This document shows, one piece after another, positions 63,895 through 64,000 of a stretch of DNA of 64,000 nucleotides. The stretch covers positions 6,758,001-6,822,000 of the forward strand of contig OX442322.1 in the NCBI GenBank assembly GCA_949358305.1, given 5' to 3'. Below the pieces are notes generated by a model. The model did no database searches. It was not told the origin of the DNA and saw only the letters and a list, made by a program, of their open reading frames with translations. The stretch is from Strigamia acuminata. Its lineage: Eukaryota > Arthropoda > Chilopoda > Geophilomorpha > Linotaeniidae. Positions within the stretch are counted from its first letter, which is position 1. Each line of letters opens with the position of its first letter. The translations under genes were made by a program, and so were the position numbers.

Positions 63895-64000
63895 CGAAGA
63901 ACCAACTGAAACCGCTAGGTTGGATGATGATACTGACCACCTGCTCCAAATGATTGAGGACGAAGAAATTAATAATACTGAGATCATTATTCCTAACAAC
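63895..64000 (+). pseudogene. pol: Copia-E pol fragment 3 (acidic linker), runs off window
   Basis: Open frame EEPTETARLDDDTDHLLQ, then MIEDEEINNTEIIIPNN. It continues in register from 57577 when Copia-F is discounted and has the acidic character of the linker between integrase and RT. Too short for independent identification. Confidence 0.5.

Noticed and set aside
63895-64000. Right-edge open frame as a host gene
   Set aside because: It continues the Copia-E frame across the Copia-F insertion and has the acidic character of the Copia linker.
1-64000. Host protein-coding genes, tRNA or rRNA genes
   Set aside because: Every stretch above a few hundred bases could be assigned to an LTR, leader, gag/pol or 3' region of an element. 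No tRNA cloverleaf or rRNA signature was noticed by eye.

Overview
This 64 kb window is eukaryotic and, as far as I can read it, made entirely of transposable elements. I found no host gene, rRNA, tRNA or CRISPR array. The content is LTR retrotransposons of the Ty3/Gypsy and Ty1/Copia superfamilies plus one piggyBac-type MITE. The families and the AT-rich noncoding DNA suggest an invertebrate, probably an arthropod, but the sequence does not settle this. Element labels (A, B, C, D, E, F, G, M, N, T) are mine.

Left half (1-30235), five nested levels: Gypsy-C copy 2 (-) received a small non-autonomous Copia-type element T (-). T received Gypsy-C copy 1 (-). Copy 1 received Gypsy-B (+, 4647-26000). 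Gypsy-B received Copia-A (+, 13107-20093). Junctions, target-site duplications (TSDs) and LTR divergence agree with that order. Copia-A has LTRs identical by eye and an intact 1608-codon gag-pol. Gypsy-B carries a -1 frameshift signal between gag and pol. It also has an extra third gene (21998-23515) of unknown function, preceded by what looks like its own promoter and intron.

Middle (30236-43214): Gypsy-C copy 2 continues and is split by two more insertions. One is a solo LTR (G) that itself contains a young single-ORF Gypsy element (M, 31282-35793). The other is N (36905-42434), a Copia-type element with identical LTRs. N's only long ORF encodes an integrase-like protein that has lost two of three catalytic acids and its zinc site, and N has no recognisable reverse transcriptase. 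I consider N and the third gene of Gypsy-B the best candidates for undescribed biology.

Right half (43215-64000): a decayed Gypsy-D (gag only) is cut by Gypsy-C copy 3 (+). Copy 3's 3' LTR is truncated against a Copia-E remnant. Copia-E is interrupted by Gypsy-C copy 4 (-) and by Copia-F (-, 57578-63894), and it resumes in frame at the right edge. Copia-F's gag-pol is split by a 433 bp MITE flanked by TTAA.

Across families, most LTRs carry a CTCF-like AGRTGGCGC motif. Intact reverse transcriptase and integrase genes (Copia-A, M, mostly C copy 3) could supply functions in trans to the non-autonomous elements (N, T).
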